From the NCBI RefSeq assembly GCF_002042965.1, contig NZ_MZNT01000002.1:434001-498000 (forward strand): a stretch of 64,000 bases of DNA, in the 5' to 3' direction. Both the position numbers and the translations under genes were made by a program. Numbering within the stretch: the stretch's first letter is position 1; every line of letters starts with the position of its first letter. This DNA comes from Paenibacillus sp. 32352 (lineage in GTDB: Bacteria > Bacillota > Bacilli > Paenibacillales > NBRC-103111). The notes under the pieces were generated by a model that was given only the letters and a program-made list of their open reading frames with translations, was not told the DNA's origin and ran no database searches. Below, one piece after another: positions 1 to 8,244 of the stretch.

Positions 1-242
1 GGAAGGAGCGAATAGTCAAACGCGACTTTGCGCGCCATGTAGTCGAGCGATTAAACCAGGAAGGGGACTCGCTGCTGTTTTTTGGAGACGGCTCGGGCCT
101 GCTGGGAAGATCCTATGACGAATGCACCGTTGATGGAGTCCATCCCAATGATCTCGGATTTACAAGGATGGCACAAGGAATCTCCCCCATGCTTAAGCGA
201 ATCTTATCTGAAAAGCCTGTTAATTCAGAAAATAAGGATTGA
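1..242 (+). CDS. SGNH/GDSL-type esterase, C-terminal fragment
   Basis: The reading frame enters from the left edge (codons in frame from base 3) and ends at TGA 240-242, so only about 79 C-terminal residues are visible. The stretch DGVHPNDLGFTRMA is the conserved Asp-x-x-His block that supplies two members of the catalytic triad in SGNH hydrolases, preceded by an acidic DGSGLLG segment typical of their last loops. These enzymes deacylate or deacetylate sugars, lipids or polymers. It lies on the same strand just upstream of the phosphodiester glycosidase cluster, so a role in trimming substituted polysaccharides is possible but is an inference. The catalytic serine and N-terminus lie outside the window. 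Confidence 0.8.
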   Translation, partial: KERIVKRDFARHVVERLNQEGDSLLFFGDGSGLLGRSYDECTVDGVHPNDLGFTRMAQGISPMLKRILSEKPVNSENKD

Positions 243-269
243 ACATTCGAGCCTGTTGTCGTACTATTA

Positions 270-292
270 TAATTAATCAAATTGATTTATAA
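270..292. promoter_or_regulatory. AT-rich near-palindromic operator, copy 1 (candidate ROK site)
   Basis: A 23-bp element centred on AATCAAATTGATT sits about 40 bp before the start of the first phosphodiester glycosidase and overlaps a TATAAT -10-like hexamer (268-273). It recurs with a single mismatch at 7550-7572. The inverted-repeat architecture and its presence before an operon containing a ROK repressor make it the best candidate for that repressor's binding site. Binding itself is inference. Confidence 0.6.
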
Positions 293-332
293 TCAAATCC
301 GAATTCGATTCAACGGAACAGGAGGCGATTCC

Positions 333-2828
333 TTGTCTCAAGATGTAGAGATGATGCAGGAGAGGCGGCGACAGGCTTGGCAGATCGTTCAAACCGAGGA
401 GAGCACAGCACCGGGAGTCCGTTATTGGCGACAGCAAGTAAGCAAGGGGGCATTGAGGGAAGCCGTACACATGGTGGAAGTGGACCCGTCCCATGAGCTG
501 GTACAGCTTAAACCAGTGTCTTTCCAAGGAAAAGTTGTCCGTTTGGAGACGGTAGGAAATCTGCTTCATGAGCTTGAAACGCAGGGACAGCGATGTGTGG
601 CCGGATTTAATGGAGATTTTTTCAGCTATGCAGGGGTCCCATCCGGACTGCATATGGTCGATGGCGAGATCATTACCTCTCCGCTGCTTACCAAGGTCAT
701 GCTGGTTATGATGAACGACGGTTCGATAAAGCTCGAAGAGTCGGTCAGGATGAGTGCCGTGGTGCAATGTGAAAGCGGATACAACATGTCAGTCGATATG
801 GTGAATCGTGCCAGAAAGGCTGGCGAGTCCGATCAAGCCTGCGTGTACACTTGGCGCTACGGCGATTCAACCCGGACGCCGGCCGGGGGGATCGAAGCTA
901 TAGTAGCAGTGAATGAGGCTGAAGTTAACCTGTATCCGGGGGTGCCCATTCGGGGGATTGTGCAATCCATTGGGGAAGCTTTCGATTCCCCGATGGAGGT
1001 CAACAGTTGGGTTCTCTCTCTAACGGGCTGGAAGGCCAGAGCCTTTCTGGAGCAGGCTGCCCCAGGAACGGCGCTTACACTATCAATACAATATGACAAA
1101 GAAATTCAGAATGCCCGACAGGTGCTGTCCGGCAATTCTACGTTGGCGTTCATGCTGCTTAAAGACGGAAAGATTCCGGAAGTCTTACTGGACTCGCGGA
1201 TACGGTTAAACAGCGACAGGCACCCAAGGACTATTGCAGCTGTCAAGCAAGGAAAATTGTATCTTGCAGCTATTGACGGCCGACAGCCGGGTCATTCCGA
1301 CGGGATGACGCTATTGGAAGCAGCTTGCTTCCTTCAGGAACAGGGGATGGAGCACGCGATAAATCTGGATGGGGGAGGTTCAACCACCTGCTACATTCGT
1401 CGGCCCGGAGATGAGCGGGCAACGCTGGTGAATCAACCGTCGGACGGCTTTGAGAGGGAAATCGGCAATGCGTTGGCTATCGTTACTCAGGCTCCAAAGG
1501 GGGAGCTGGATACCCTTATTGTAATTCCGTCTGCTGTACGTGCCATGACGGGGAGCAAGGTCGCGTTTCAGGTAAAAGGCCGAGACCGTTATGGAAATGC
1601 ATCACCCGTGGATGGAGAACAGCTGCACTGGTCGTTGGAGGGCTGCATAGGATCCATCCTTGAAAAAGGCGTATGGATGGCCGGTCCGGTGCCGGCCGAT
1701 GGCCGAATCATCGTCCGTTATGGCAATGTCGTTCAATCCGTTCCGGTACTCATTACGAATCGGGCGGCCCGTTTAAAGCTGGTGCCCTCATGTGCTGAAG
1801 TGGAGCCGGGAGGTAATCTGTCTTTCCGTGCGTTGGCTTTTGACGCGGATGGAAATGAGGTTCTCGTATCCAACGAGCTGCTCTCCTGGTCAACGGAAGG
1901 TGAGACTGGGAAGTGGGAGGAGCCAGGTTACTGGGCTGCCGGCGCTGTTGTCGGCCGAGGCCGTGTGAAGGCGAGTCTGGGTGACATTCATACGTTTGCC
2001 GATGTCCACGTTGGCAAATCTCATTACATGATTGCCGACTTTGAAAGCTTGAACGGGATCGGTACCGAGGGGGTAAATACGGTCGAGGGATCCGTCACGA
2101 TAACGAAGGCGGCAAGACCCTCTCCCGTAAGATTCGGCACCTTCTCAGGCAGGTGGACCTATGATTTTACTGGCAAGCCGGGAATATCCGAGGCCCGGAT
2201 GACATTTGTGAAGGGAACTGGAGACCGAGGGCATGAAATAGAAGGAGCCCCTTACCGCTTCGGGCTTTGGGTTAACGGAGATGGCAGCAGCCACGGGCTT
2301 CGCTTGGAAATAGTGGATGCAGACGGCATTAGACGCTTCCTGAATTTCACAGATTCCGACGGGCTGTATTGGAAGGGCTGGAAATATGTCTGTACGGAGG
2401 TCCCTGAGAACACCAGGCTTCCCATACGTGTACATACGATCGTTCTAGAGGAAGCGAATGACGCCAAGAAGACTAAAGGAGTGCTTTATTTAGATCATTT
2501 CAGGGCGGAGTATGTTGATTTTGATGAGGATGTGGAAGGTCCGGAATTCTCCGGTATGCGGCCTTCAGACCATGCGGTAGTAACAACTTGCTGCCCGCTG
2601 ATTCAAGTAACGGTGAAGGATAGCAAAAGCGGCGTGGATACCGCATCGATACGAGTATGGTTGAATGATGCTGTCCTTCCGCACACCTTCTGCAAGGATA
2701 CGGGGATATTGGAGTGCAAGCCGCTGGAACCGCTGGAAAAGGGAGTTCACCGGGTGACTGTCGAAGCGGCAGACATGATGCGTAATGCGGCTCTTCCAGC
2801 TGCAACTTGGAGCTTTCAAATCATCTAA
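333..2828 (+). CDS. Phosphodiester glycosidase (NAGPA-type) family protein, no signal peptide
   Basis: The start is TTG 333, eight bases after GGAGG (321-325); about 831 residues. The NAGPA-type catalytic domain fills roughly residues 60-390 and carries the diagnostic NLDGGGSTT motif near residues 345-352, followed by the conserved NQPSDG...IGNAL segment. Such domains cleave sugar-1-phosphodiester bonds. Downstream are Big-type beta modules (about 395-575), a beta-sandwich carbohydrate-binding-like module (about 570-735) and a last Ig-like module ending in AATWSFQI. It is a close paralogue of the protein at 4319-7507 in the same order of modules, but the N-terminus (MSQDVEMMQERRRQAW) has no secretion signal and there is no C-terminal fibronectin module. 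It is the first gene of a unit continuing into the solute-binding protein. The physiological substrate is unknown. Confidence 0.85.
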   Translation: MSQDVEMMQERRRQAWQIVQTEESTAPGVRYWRQQVSKGALREAVHMVEVDPSHELVQLKPVSFQGKVVRLETVGNLLHELETQGQRCVAGFNGDFFSYAGVPSGLHMVDGEIITSPLLTKVMLVMMNDGSIKLEESVRMSAVVQCESGYNMSVDMVNRARKAGESDQACVYTWRYGDSTRTPAGGIEAIVAVNEAEVNLYPGVPIRGIVQSIGEAFDSPMEVNSWVLSLTGWKARAFLEQAAPGTALTLSIQYDKEIQNARQVLSGNSTLAFMLLKDGKIPEVLLDSRIRLNSDRHPRTIAAVKQGKLYLAAIDGRQPGHSDGMTLLEAACFLQEQGMEHAINLDGGGSTTCYIRRPGDERATLVNQPSDGFEREIGNALAIVTQAPKGELDTLIVIPSAVRAMTGSKVAFQVKGRDRYGNASPVDGEQLHWSLEGCIGSILEKGVWMAGPVPADGRIIVRYGNVVQSVPVLITNRAARLKLVPSCAEVEPGGNLSFRALAFDADGNEVLVSNELLSWSTEGETGKWEEPGYWAAGAVVGRGRVKASLGDIHTFADVHVGKSHYMIADFESLNGIGTEGVNTVEGSVTITKAARPSPVRFGTFSGRWTYDFTGKPGISEARMTFVKGTGDRGHEIEGAPYRFGLWVNGDGSSHGLRLEIVDADGIRRFLNFTDSDGLYWKGWKYVCTEVPENTRLPIRVHTIVLEEANDAKKTKGVLYLDHFRAEYVDFDEDVEGPEFSGMRPSDHAVVTTCCPLIQVTVKDSKSGVDTASIRVWLNDAVLPHTFCKDTGILECKPLEPLEKGVHRVTVEAADMMRNAALPAATWSFQII

Positions 2829-2837
2829 TGATATTAA

Positions 2838-2856
2838 TTATTAATTCTATTAATAA
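2838..2856. promoter_or_regulatory. Perfect 8-3-8 palindrome before the solute-binding protein gene
   Basis: TTATTAAT, TCT, ATTAATAA forms a perfect inverted repeat in the 54-bp gap between the first glycosidase and the lipoprotein gene. It could be a second operator or a weak RNA hairpin; it differs from the 23-bp operator copies. No protein partner can be named. Confidence 0.4.
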
Positions 2857-2882
2857 AATCCAATGCGAAGGTGAGATTGATC

Positions 2883-4229
2883 ATGAAGCAAAGAAAACGT
2901 GTATCAGCAGCTATTCTGATCCTGCTATCCGCTCTTGCAGCAGCCACGGGCTGTTCCAGCAAGCCGGCACAATCCCCGCAGACCGGCGATCCCGCCAAAC
3001 CCGGCAGCGCTGCGCCGGAGGAGCTTACGATTACGGAGCCGGTCACCCTTAAGCTGTATTCCCATTATGCGGCTATCAATACGCCCAACGATGTCGATGC
3101 GCTGTTCGGTACGGTTAAGAAGAAACATCCGAATATTAATATTGAGCTCATAAAAGGGACGAAGCTTTCGGATATGATTGCAGCGGGGGAAGTTCCCGAC
3201 CTGATTGCCACAACGCATTTTTATATGAATGATCTGCTCCCGCTCGGTGTTGCCAGCGATATGAATGATTTTGTGAAAAAATATCGGGTTGATCTAAGCA
3301 AATTTGAGCCTCAAGCCATTAATGCGATCAAATCTTACGGCAAAAACGGTGAGCTGTACGGCATCCCGTACACGCTCAATTACGGCGTACTTATCTATAA
3401 TAAAGACATTTTTGACCGTTTCGGGGTCCCGTATCCGACTGACGGCATGACATGGGATCAAATTATTGAGCTGTCCAAGCGGTTGACGCGCGAAGAAAAC
3501 GGGGTCCAATACCTTGGCTTCGATCCCGGCTCGGAGCGTACATTCTCCAGAGGGTACTCCTTAGGAACGGTGAATGATAAGGGAGCACCGATATTCGATA
3601 CGGAGGGCTACAAGAAAACGTTCGGCCTGCTGAAGCAGATGTACGAGATTCCCGGCTATATCGACCCCAAAAATAAATTCCAATACGGTGTCGATTATTT
3701 CATGAAGGACCAGAAGCTGGCTATGTTCCCTTCCTGGCTAGCAGCTATTACAAGCCGTCTTCCGCAGCTGAATGAGGGAGGTAACGGGTTCAATTGGGAT
3801 GTGGTCGGTCACCCGGCGTTCGACGACAAGCCGGGGGTGGGCAGGGAGATTGAGTTCCAATCTTTGATGGTCCCGCCGACCAGTAAAAACAAGGAAGCGG
3901 CGTACCGTGTTATTTTGACGATGATCAGCGAAGAATCACAAAAGGAAATGAATAAAGGAAACAATTTAACGATATTAAATGATCCTGAGCTAAAAAAGCA
4001 GTTCGCTTCCAACACCGATATTTATAAGGGAAAGAATCTGGAAGGCATTTTTAAGGTGAAGCCGGCAATCGCTCCTATTAACTCGGAGTACGACAACGAG
4101 AATTATAAATATTTGCGTGAAGCCTTAACTGGAATGATCTTTGACAAAAAAGACATCAACACCGTCCTTCGTGAGGCTAACGAGAAAGCAGCCAAATATA
4201 TACAGAGCGAGCAGGCAAGAAAGAAATAG
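2883..4229 (+). CDS. ABC-type extracellular solute-binding lipoprotein (family 1)
   Basis: ATG 2883 is preceded by GAAGGTGAG (2866-2874); an in-frame GTG 2871 lies inside that ribosome site and is rejected. The 448-residue protein has a type II signal peptide (KQRKR then a hydrophobic run) ending in AAATGC, with the lipidated Cys at residue 24, then a low-complexity linker rich in Pro/Ala/Gly. The body shows carbohydrate-type binding-protein features such as YGIPYTLNYGVLIYNKDIFDRFG and a MTWDQIIELSKRLT segment. It should capture a sugar or oligosaccharide at the membrane and hand it to an ABC permease. No permease or ATPase gene is adjacent, which is unusual; it is sandwiched between two glycosidase paralogues, suggesting it binds a product of theirs (inference). 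Confidence 0.88.
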   Translation: MKQRKRVSAAILILLSALAAATGCSSKPAQSPQTGDPAKPGSAAPEELTITEPVTLKLYSHYAAINTPNDVDALFGTVKKKHPNINIELIKGTKLSDMIAAGEVPDLIATTHFYMNDLLPLGVASDMNDFVKKYRVDLSKFEPQAINAIKSYGKNGELYGIPYTLNYGVLIYNKDIFDRFGVPYPTDGMTWDQIIELSKRLTREENGVQYLGFDPGSERTFSRGYSLGTVNDKGAPIFDTEGYKKTFGLLKQMYEIPGYIDPKNKFQYGVDYFMKDQKLAMFPSWLAAITSRLPQLNEGGNGFNWDVVGHPAFDDKPGVGREIEFQSLMVPPTSKNKEAAYRVILTMISEESQKEMNKGNNLTILNDPELKKQFASNTDIYKGKNLEGIFKVKPAIAPINSEYDNENYKYLREALTGMIFDKKDINTVLREANEKAAKYIQSEQARKK

Positions 4230-4253
4230 CCAAGCAACCCCAGGTACCGCGAG

Positions 4254-4273
4254 GCCGATTCCGGTGAATCGGC
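4254..4273 (+). other. Intercistronic stem-loop
   Basis: GCCGATTC and GAATCGGC form a perfect 8-bp stem closed by the tetraloop CGGT in the 89-bp gap between the lipoprotein and the second glycosidase. There is no following T-run, so it is more likely an mRNA-stabilising or processing hairpin than a terminator. Confidence 0.5.
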
Positions 4274-4318
4274 TTCGTCAAACCACCCAACCTAAGTAAT
4301 CGAAGGGAGATTCATCGC

Positions 4319-7300
4319 ATGAAGCGAACGAGTATAGTATGGCGTTATCTCGTTACAGGTTTCATTACAGCGGCCGTATTGGTGACGCAGGTGAATGTAC
4401 GGATGGATGCCGGAATAGTGCATGCGGAAGCGGTCCAATGGCAAACTCTGGACGAGAAGCAGTATAGCGTTGCACCAGGCATCCTCCATACAAGCCGTAC
4501 CTTGATTGGGAATGGCTTGAGGGAATCGGTTCATCTGCTTGAAGTTGATCCTGCCAACCCTTATGTCAAGGTGGAAGCGGTTTCGTCACATGGAGAGGTT
4601 TCTGCAGCCGCAACCGTCAGCCAAATGCTGGGTGAGCTCGAACAGCAGGGAGAGCGTCCCGTAGCGGGTACGAACGGGGACTTTTTCAGTACGGTAGGCG
4701 TACCCTCGGGCTTGATGATTTCGAACGGAGAATTGGTAAGCTCACCGTCGACAAGCAAGATTGCCATGGCCATTATGCCGGATCATTCGGTTAAGCTTGA
4801 AGAGAATGTAACGATGACCTCCAAGCTGACCAAGGATAATGGAGAGTCGCTAACCTTGACGATGATTAACCGGACCCGTGTTGCGACACATACCAATCAC
4901 GCTTTTTTGTACAACTGGAGATTCGGGAGCTCCACTAGAACCCCGGGCGGCGGCATCGAAGCAGTCATTCGTGCGGATGACCCCGCCAATAAGCTGATAC
5001 CGGGGCAGCCGGTCAGCGGCGTTGTGGAGTCGATATCGGAAGCTTCGGATACACCGATTGAACCGGGGACATTCGTCTTGTCCGCTACCGGCTCCAAGGC
5101 GGATTGGGTACGGCAGAAGCTCGCGGTCGGTACACGGCTGCGGTTGGACATCTCGTTCTCCAAAGGCTTCGGGGAAGCGGAACAAGTCATTTCGGGAAAT
5201 TCGACCTTGGGGTATGTTCTTCTGAAGAACGGGGTCGTGTCTCCAACCGTGCTTGATCCCGCCGATGCCAATACCAGCGATAGACACCCCAGAACAATGG
5301 TTGCCACAAAGCAAGGGAAGCTGTACCTTCTAACGGTGGACGGAAGACAACCGGGACATTCCGACGGAATCACGATGGCCGAAGGCGCTTATTACTTACA
5401 AAGCCTTGGGATGGAAAATGCAATCAATATCGATGGCGGGGGCTCGACAACTTATTACGTCCGGCAGCCGGGGGATATGCACCCCAGTCTGTTAAACCGG
5501 CCTTCCGATGGTCATGACCGTGCGGTTGGCAATGCTATTGCGATTATCACTACCGCACCGGTAGGTCCGTTGAATACGCTTGTTGTGAACCCTGAAACTC
5601 CGCTTCAAGTTGCCGCAGGAAGCAGGGTGGAGTTCGAGGTCAAAGGCCGGGACGCATATGGGAATGGCGTACCTGTTTCCAGGGAGGAGCTTCAATGGTC
5701 AGTCCAGGGAGCTGTAGGAACCGTGGACCGCAATGGAAGCTTTACGGCCTCGTTGACGCCAGGCACCGGGCATCTGACGGTTCAGAGCGGAAGCGTGATA
5801 AAGCAGATCGAAGTTACCGTAGTCGATGCCTTGGATCGACTCGTTCTTGAACCGAATCCGGCCGTAATTGAGCCGGGAGCTGTTGCCGTATTTCAACCTC
5901 AAGCCTTTAATACCGAAGGCCAGCGAGTCTGGATCTCTCCGGAGCGGCTAGCTTGGTCCGTGGAGGGTGCAATAGGAACTGTGACAAGCGACGGGAAGCT
6001 GCAGGCAGCCTATGGAACCGCAGACGGCAAAGTTCACGCCTCATTCGGTCAGGTGAGTGCTGAAGCCGTCGTTCAGGTAGGCAAGCTTCCGCAGCTGCTA
6101 GAGCCGTTCGAAAGCACAGATCATATGCAAACCAAGGATGCGAATGCCGTAGCAGGCTCTGTAACAATTAATGCTGTAGCCAGGCCTAATCCCGTTCGCT
6201 ACGGGACGAAATCCTTAAAGCTCACTTATGATTTCACGGGAAAAGGCGGTACTTCCAATGCCTATGTCAACTTGCTAGATGAGAATGGAGAAATAGGAAG
6301 AGAAGTGGAAGGGAAGCCTTACCGGTTTGGATTGTGGGTCTACGGCGATTCGAATCGCCATTATTTGAGACTTGGCGTCACCGACGGCAACGGAACCAAT
6401 AGGATTTTTGACCTTACAGAGCCTGGAGCGCTGGATTGGACCGGCTGGAAATACGTGACGGCTCCGGTACCGGAGAATACGATATATCCTTTGAAGGTTC
6501 GATACATCGTTGTCAGTGAATCAGACCCGGCAAATAAAAATAAAGGCGCAGTATATCTGGACAATCTGAGAGCGGAATATATGGACTTGGGCGAGGATGT
6601 AACAGGGCCTGTGTTCAGTGACCCGACACCGGCACCGGGGACGGAGGTTACAGGTCTGCGCCCTTCCATTAGCGTGAATGTGACGGATGAGGGAAGCGGC
6701 GTCGATCCGTCTTCTATCATTGCGGTAGTGGATGGTTCCTCTGTTAACGCGACTTATGATCCGGAGCGTAAACGGATTCTTGTCTTACCGGGCTCCGATC
6801 TGTCGGAAGGGGATCATCATATCAAAATCGAGGCGGCGGATAAGGCGGGAACATACGCAATCCCTGCTGCAGAATGGTCATTCCGGGTCAAAGCACCGGA
6901 TCATTTGCCTCCTGTTTGGAACGGAGGGGCTGCCCTTACGGTAACCGATGTAACCTACCATGCTGCCACGATCCATTGGAATCCGGCGTCAGATAATATA
7001 GGAGTACAGGGTTATCGTATTTACCGCAATGACCAGCCGGTAGATGCTATCCTGTCAGATCGCTGCCAGCAAGAATGCAGTTATAGGATGGATGACTTGG
7101 TCGGCTACACTTCGTATAGGGTCGAGGTTGAAGCGTATGATGCAGCGGGGAACTCAGCACGCAGCGGTGCCGTATCACTGCTTACTGCCAAAGATACCCA
7201 TCCGCCGGGGGATACGGTTTCGTTACAAGTATATGGTCACAGTCATACCATTCAGGTGACCTTCGTACCGCCACAGGATAAGGATTACGCTGGAACGCGT

Positions 7301-7507
7301 GTTGTCATTTCACCCAAAGGCGGCAATGACAAGAAGGAACGGAGCGTTGAACTGTTCGCTCCTCCGGGTGTTACCAGGGTGGAGGCAAGCAGCTTAAAGC
7401 ACGGGTTCTATGAGGTTCTCGTGCAAGCGTTGGATACAAGCGGCAATCTATCGACCGGCGTTCTCAAGCAGGTGAAATTGAACGAGGGAAAGGAACAGCA
7501 GAGCTAG
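4319..7507 (+). CDS. Secreted multidomain phosphodiester glycosidase (NAGPA-type) with Ig-like and FN3 modules
   Basis: ATG 4319 follows AAGGGAG; 1062 residues. A Sec signal peptide is clear (KR, then a hydrophobic VTGFITAAVLVTQV segment, cleavage near HAEA). The catalytic NAGPA-type domain (about 70-410) has the IDGGGSTT motif with the Asp at residue 372 and the NRPSDG...VGNAIAI segment. It continues with Big-type modules (about 415-590), a beta-sandwich ligand-binding-like module (about 595-765), an Ig-like module, a fibronectin type III domain (about 862-955: IHWNPASDNIGVQGYRIYRN) and a second FN3-like tail. It is probably an extracellular enzyme acting on phosphodiester-linked sugars in exopolysaccharide or teichoic acid-like polymers. 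It is the secreted counterpart of the paralogue at 333-2828 and probably the last gene of that operon. Confidence 0.9.
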   Translation: MKRTSIVWRYLVTGFITAAVLVTQVNVRMDAGIVHAEAVQWQTLDEKQYSVAPGILHTSRTLIGNGLRESVHLLEVDPANPYVKVEAVSSHGEVSAAATVSQMLGELEQQGERPVAGTNGDFFSTVGVPSGLMISNGELVSSPSTSKIAMAIMPDHSVKLEENVTMTSKLTKDNGESLTLTMINRTRVATHTNHAFLYNWRFGSSTRTPGGGIEAVIRADDPANKLIPGQPVSGVVESISEASDTPIEPGTFVLSATGSKADWVRQKLAVGTRLRLDISFSKGFGEAEQVISGNSTLGYVLLKNGVVSPTVLDPADANTSDRHPRTMVATKQGKLYLLTVDGRQPGHSDGITMAEGAYYLQSLGMENAINIDGGGSTTYYVRQPGDMHPSLLNRPSDGHDRAVGNAIAIITTAPVGPLNTLVVNPETPLQVAAGSRVEFEVKGRDAYGNGVPVSREELQWSVQGAVGTVDRNGSFTASLTPGTGHLTVQSGSVIKQIEVTVVDALDRLVLEPNPAVIEPGAVAVFQPQAFNTEGQRVWISPERLAWSVEGAIGTVTSDGKLQAAYGTADGKVHASFGQVSAEAVVQVGKLPQLLEPFESTDHMQTKDANAVAGSVTINAVARPNPVRYGTKSLKLTYDFTGKGGTSNAYVNLLDENGEIGREVEGKPYRFGLWVYGDSNRHYLRLGVTDGNGTNRIFDLTEPGALDWTGWKYVTAPVPENTIYPLKVRYIVVSESDPANKNKGAVYLDNLRAEYMDLGEDVTGPVFSDPTPAPGTEVTGLRPSISVNVTDEGSGVDPSSIIAVVDGSSVNATYDPERKRILVLPGSDLSEGDHHIKIEAADKAGTYAIPAAEWSFRVKAPDHLPPVWNGGAALTVTDVTYHAATIHWNPASDNIGVQGYRIYRNDQPVDAILSDRCQQECSYRMDDLVGYTSYRVEVEAYDAAGNSARSGAVSLLTAKDTHPPGDTVSLQVYGHSHTIQVTFVPPQDKDYAGTRVVISPKGGNDKKERSVELFAPPGVTRVEASSLKHGFYEVLVQALDTSGNLSTGVLKQVKLNEGKEQQS

Positions 7508-7519
7508 GTAAATAAGGGA

Positions 7520-7548
7520 TTGTCGAAGTGATGGTTTTATCGTATCAT
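7520..7548 (+). promoter_or_regulatory. Promoter for the ydcF-ROK-HAD operon
   Basis: TTGTCG (7520-7525), a 17-bp spacer and TATCAT (7543-7548) match a vegetative promoter. The 23-bp operator begins two bases after the -10, where a bound repressor would block initiation. Confidence 0.5.
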
Positions 7549-7549
7549 G

Positions 7550-7572
7550 TAATTAATCAATTTGATTTATAA
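7550..7572. promoter_or_regulatory. AT-rich near-palindromic operator, copy 2 (candidate ROK site)
   Basis: This copy differs from 270-292 at one central base (AATCAATTTGATT core). It lies directly downstream of the promoter of the operon that encodes the ROK regulator, as expected for autoregulation. Confidence 0.6.
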
Positions 7573-7611
7573 ACATAATGAGGCACTAACCAATCGGAAA
7601 GGAACAGCAGG

Positions 7612-8244
7612 ATGTGGGAAATAGCACTAATGACGATGCTGTGCATCATTGCGGCTGTGCCTTTGACGTATTTTGTGTGGATGCACTCCTGCAGAAGAAG
7701 CAAGGAGTCTGCAGATGCATTGATTGTTCTAGGGTACCGATGCGATGGCAATCAAATTCATCCTTTGCTAAAGGAACGGCTGGATGCGGCTCTGCGTCTG
7801 TACCGCGAGTATCATTACCGTTATCTGGTACTATCCGGCGGGGCCGTGAAATCCAATAGGACAGAGGCCGAGATTATGCGGGATTATTTGCTGGACCAAG
7901 GGGTTCCCGCGGAGCGAATGATCCTGGAATCCCGCTCCCGTAATACGGTCCACAATCTCGTGAACTGCAAGCTGATCCTTACAGAGCGAAATTTATGTAC
8001 GTTTGTGTTAATTTCCAATTCTTTTCATTTGCGGCGAATGCGGTATATAATGAAGACGCTTGGATTAACGGCTTCACTGTACGCGGAGCGGAATTGGAGC
8101 AGCATCCTGCGGCTTCAGTGGAGGCTGACATTTCAAGAAATCCGGGCGTTTCGCCTTACCCTTCCATGGCTGGAAAAGGCGGTGAATATGAAATCTCCCC
8201 AGATGATGGGGAGCAAGAAAGGTGCTGCATCCCGTGAAGCCTGA
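7612..8244 (+). CDS. YdcF family (DUF218) membrane-anchored protein
   Basis: ATG 7612 follows AAAGGA; 210 residues. An N-terminal membrane segment (residues 3-21) is followed by the DUF218 fold: ADALIVLGYRCDGNQIHPLLKERLDAAL, then YLVLSGG, a TEAEIMRDYLLDQGVP segment, ESRSRNT and the ISNSFHLRRMRY block. Family members such as E. coli YdcF and ElyC are linked to nucleotide-sugar/S-adenosylmethionine binding and envelope polymer metabolism, but the reaction is not settled. It is the first gene of an operon; its end overlaps the ROK regulator start by 23 bases, implying translational coupling. The context suggests an envelope glycan role. Confidence 0.85.
   Translation: MWEIALMTMLCIIAAVPLTYFVWMHSCRRSKESADALIVLGYRCDGNQIHPLLKERLDAALRLYREYHYRYLVLSGGAVKSNRTEAEIMRDYLLDQGVPAERMILESRSRNTVHNLVNCKLILTERNLCTFVLISNSFHLRRMRYIMKTLGLTASLYAERNWSSILRLQWRLTFQEIRAFRLTLPWLEKAVNMKSPQMMGSKKGAASREA

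Noticed and set aside
273-767. Long minus-strand open frame over the start of the first glycosidase gene
   Set aside because: It is a shadow of the plus-strand gene; the NAGPA motifs are on the plus strand and no ribosome site or family feature supports the minus frame.
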